From assembly GCA_964478325.1 (NCBI GenBank), contig CAYZIA010000081.1, positions 1 to 6,485 on the forward strand: a DNA stretch of 6,485 nt. The letters run 5' to 3'. The translations under genes and the position numbers were made by a program. The stretch is from DUAL01 sp964478325 (GTDB lineage: Bacteria; Bacteroidota; Bacteroidia; Flavobacteriales; BACL11). The notes under the pieces were generated by a model. The model saw only the letters and a program-made list of their open reading frames with translations, was not told the DNA's origin and did not search any database. The first letter of the stretch is position 1; every line of letters begins with the position of its first letter. Positions 6,396 through 6,485 of this stretch are shown in pieces.

Positions 6396-6485
6396 TCATA
6401 AACATCCAGAACTTGGATTTCAGGAATTCCGAACCGCCGAATTATTAACAGAAAAATTAAAATCTTTTGGAATTCAAGTTGAAAC
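6382..6485 (+). pseudogene. M20-family amidohydrolase fragment, lacking its N-terminus and running off the window
   Basis: In the plus frame starting at 6382 the sequence reads DRRNIHKHPELGFQEF, then RTAELLTEKLKSFGIQVE, open to the last base. This closely fits the N-terminal signature of M20 amidohydrolases (hippurate or IAA-amino-acid hydrolase group; RR.iH.hPElgf.E..Ta..v...L...Gi.v), metal-dependent enzymes that cleave N-acyl amino acids. The family's metal ligands lie further on, outside the window. The frame is open leftward to a TAA at 6241-6243 but contains no ATG there, and that part is the antisense of the mutase. The gene's own start and first residues, about a dozen or so, are therefore missing. 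It may be intact in the real genome and only cut by a chimeric join. Confidence 0.75.

Overview
The window looks like a piece of an AT-rich Bacteroidota genome, most likely Flavobacteriia/Flavobacteriales. The evidence is a type IX secretion (T9SS) C-terminal sorting domain, a TonB-dependent receptor with an N-terminal carboxypeptidase-regulatory-like domain, no recognisable Shine-Dalgarno sequences in front of the starts, and two matches to the Bacteroidota -7 promoter element TAnnTTTG. No tRNA, rRNA, CRISPR array, insertion sequence or phage gene was seen, and no stretch over 300 bases lacks a gene.

Layout, left to right. Positions 1-506 (+) are the 3' end of a secreted or surface T9SS cargo gene, closed by a strong intrinsic terminator (551-578). 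A solitary branched-chain aminotransferase gene, ilvE (617-1681, +), follows. It meets a GNAT acetyltransferase gene (1682-2107, -) stop to stop with no spacer. A 58-base divergent region leads to a secreted YceI-family gene (2166-2774, +). Its last 12 bases overlap the end of an ATP-grasp ligase gene (2763-3656, -). Upstream of the ATP-grasp gene on the minus strand are a TonB-dependent outer-membrane receptor (3691-5895) and the C-terminal piece of an IcmF-type coenzyme B12-dependent acyl-CoA mutase (5922 to about 6383). These three minus-strand genes have gaps of only 26 and 34 bases, so they may be read as one unit: mutase, receptor, ATP-grasp.

The most unusual feature is the right edge. 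Near 6381-6390 the minus-strand mutase coding stops abruptly, and a plus-strand reading frame for an M20-family amidohydrolase begins, already past its N-terminus. Two gene fragments thus join head to head in opposite orientation with no intergenic DNA. This is either a real rearrangement breakpoint or a chimeric clone, read or assembly join; its place about 100 bases from the end makes an artefact quite possible.

The rest is ordinary core and accessory metabolism, envelope and uptake genes. I do not see a clear new multi-gene system. The best candidate for unexplored biology is the ATP-grasp enzyme of unknown substrate behind the TonB receptor.
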